Below are positions 6,914 to 7,302 of a DNA stretch of 7,302 nucleotides, piece after piece. The stretch spans positions 1-7,302 of the forward strand of contig JALSHM010000473.1 in the NCBI GenBank assembly GCA_026982235.1, in the 5' to 3' direction. Under the pieces are notes generated by a model. The model had not been told where the DNA came from, made no database searches, and saw nothing but the letters and a program-made list of their open reading frames with translations. This stretch comes from Robiginitomaculum sp. Its GTDB lineage: Bacteria; Pseudomonadota; Alphaproteobacteria; Caulobacterales; Maricaulaceae. Made by a program: the position numbers and the translations under genes. Numbering within the stretch: the stretch's first letter is position 1; every line of letters begins with the position of its first letter.

Positions 6914-7302
6914 CACCCCATCATTTTTTCTATGGGCAGGACCAGAATAGAGCGCGCGCCTTTTTCTTTGAGCGCTTCTAGGGTTTCCCAAAACACGGTC
7001 TCGGTACATACGGCTTGCACGGCGACAAGGTCATCATCTGTATCCAGCGGAATAATGGTCGGCGCATCAGAGCCAGGCAATATTTTCGAAATAGCATCAA
7101 TCTGGCTTTTCGGTGCGTTGAGCATGATATATTTAGAATCCTTAGAACGAATGACGCCGTCAATGCGGCTGAGCAGACGCTCAAGAATGCGCTGTTTCTC
7201 GGCGTTCAATGGGCGGTTTGCTGCCACCAAAACCGCTTCGCTTTCCAATATGGTTTCGAAAGCTTGTAATCCGTTGGCTTCTAAGGTCGCGCCGGAGGAA
7301 AC
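6913..7302 (-). CDS. hisG: ATP phosphoribosyltransferase HisG, long form (5' part outside the window)
   Basis: First and feedback-controlled enzyme of histidine synthesis, joining ATP and PRPP to give PR-ATP. Only the last 129 residues are present and the frame runs off the right edge. The fragment opens with VSSGATLEANGL, the end of the HisG signature that forms part of the PRPP site. It continues through the C-terminal regulatory domain with SRIDGVIRSKDSKYIMLNAP and ends ILVLPIEKMMG, nearly matching the end of E. coli HisG (SILVLPIEKMME). A C-terminal regulatory domain identifies the long, HisZ-independent form, which is inhibited by histidine. By comparison with the 299-residue E. coli protein, about 170 N-terminal residues lie beyond the window. 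An apparent TTG start at 7248 is internal. The stop overlaps the hisD start, placing hisG at or near the head of the operon. Confidence 0.95.
   Translation of the reverse strand, partial: VSSGATLEANGLQAFETILESEAVLVAANRPLNAEKQRILERLLSRIDGVIRSKDSKYIMLNAPKSQIDAISKILPGSDAPTIIPLDTDDDLVAVQAVCTETVFWETLEALKEKGARSILVLPIEKMMG

Noticed and set aside
6914..7009. A 32-codon N-terminal extension of HisD
   Set aside because: It overlaps the conserved 3' end of hisG out of frame. The TGATG overlap at 6913-6915 gives a normal HisD start.
7246..7248. TTG as the start of a small 111-residue protein
   Set aside because: The frame continues to the right edge as VSSGATLEANGL and further HisG sequence, so this is an internal codon of hisG.

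Overview
The window carries a compact histidine biosynthesis operon on the minus strand (6913-beyond 7302 down to 1270). An unrelated plus-strand aldehyde dehydrogenase gene (from beyond the left edge to 1244) converges on it. No RNA genes, mobile elements, CRISPR arrays or long non-coding stretches are visible. The only true intergenic space is 25 bp, between the two convergent stop codons.

Read in the direction of transcription (right to left), the operon is: hisG (3' part only), hisD, a hisC-hisB fusion, hisH, hisA, hisF and hisIE. This is the order of the enterobacterial operon hisGDCBHAFI. The individual proteins also look like the gammaproteobacterial/enterobacterial versions: long-form HisG, a HisF with NQDGVRKGYD, a HisH with DTGCANL, PHMGWNR and QFHPERSG, and a bifunctional HisIE. 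Every junction in the operon overlaps (1, 4, 1, 4, 7 and 4 nt), so the six visible junctions contain no untranslated bases and translation is probably coupled from gene to gene.

Together the genes cover the route from PRPP and ATP to histidine: HisG (step 1), HisIE (steps 2 and 3), HisA (step 4), HisH plus HisF (step 5), IGP dehydratase (step 6), HisC (step 7) and HisD (the last two oxidations). The exception is histidinol-phosphate phosphatase. In E. coli this activity is the N-terminal half of HisB. Here it is absent, and the dehydratase half is joined directly to the C-terminus of HisC. The result is a 548-residue enzyme carrying two consecutive steps (IGP to imidazole acetol phosphate to histidinol phosphate). 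This fusion is the most notable feature of the window.

The organism is a Gram-negative bacterium, most probably a proteobacterium, judged from the his operon type and the coniferyl-aldehyde-dehydrogenase-like ALDH. I cannot place it further. The operon promoter and any attenuator lie to the right of the window, so regulation cannot be read from this sequence.
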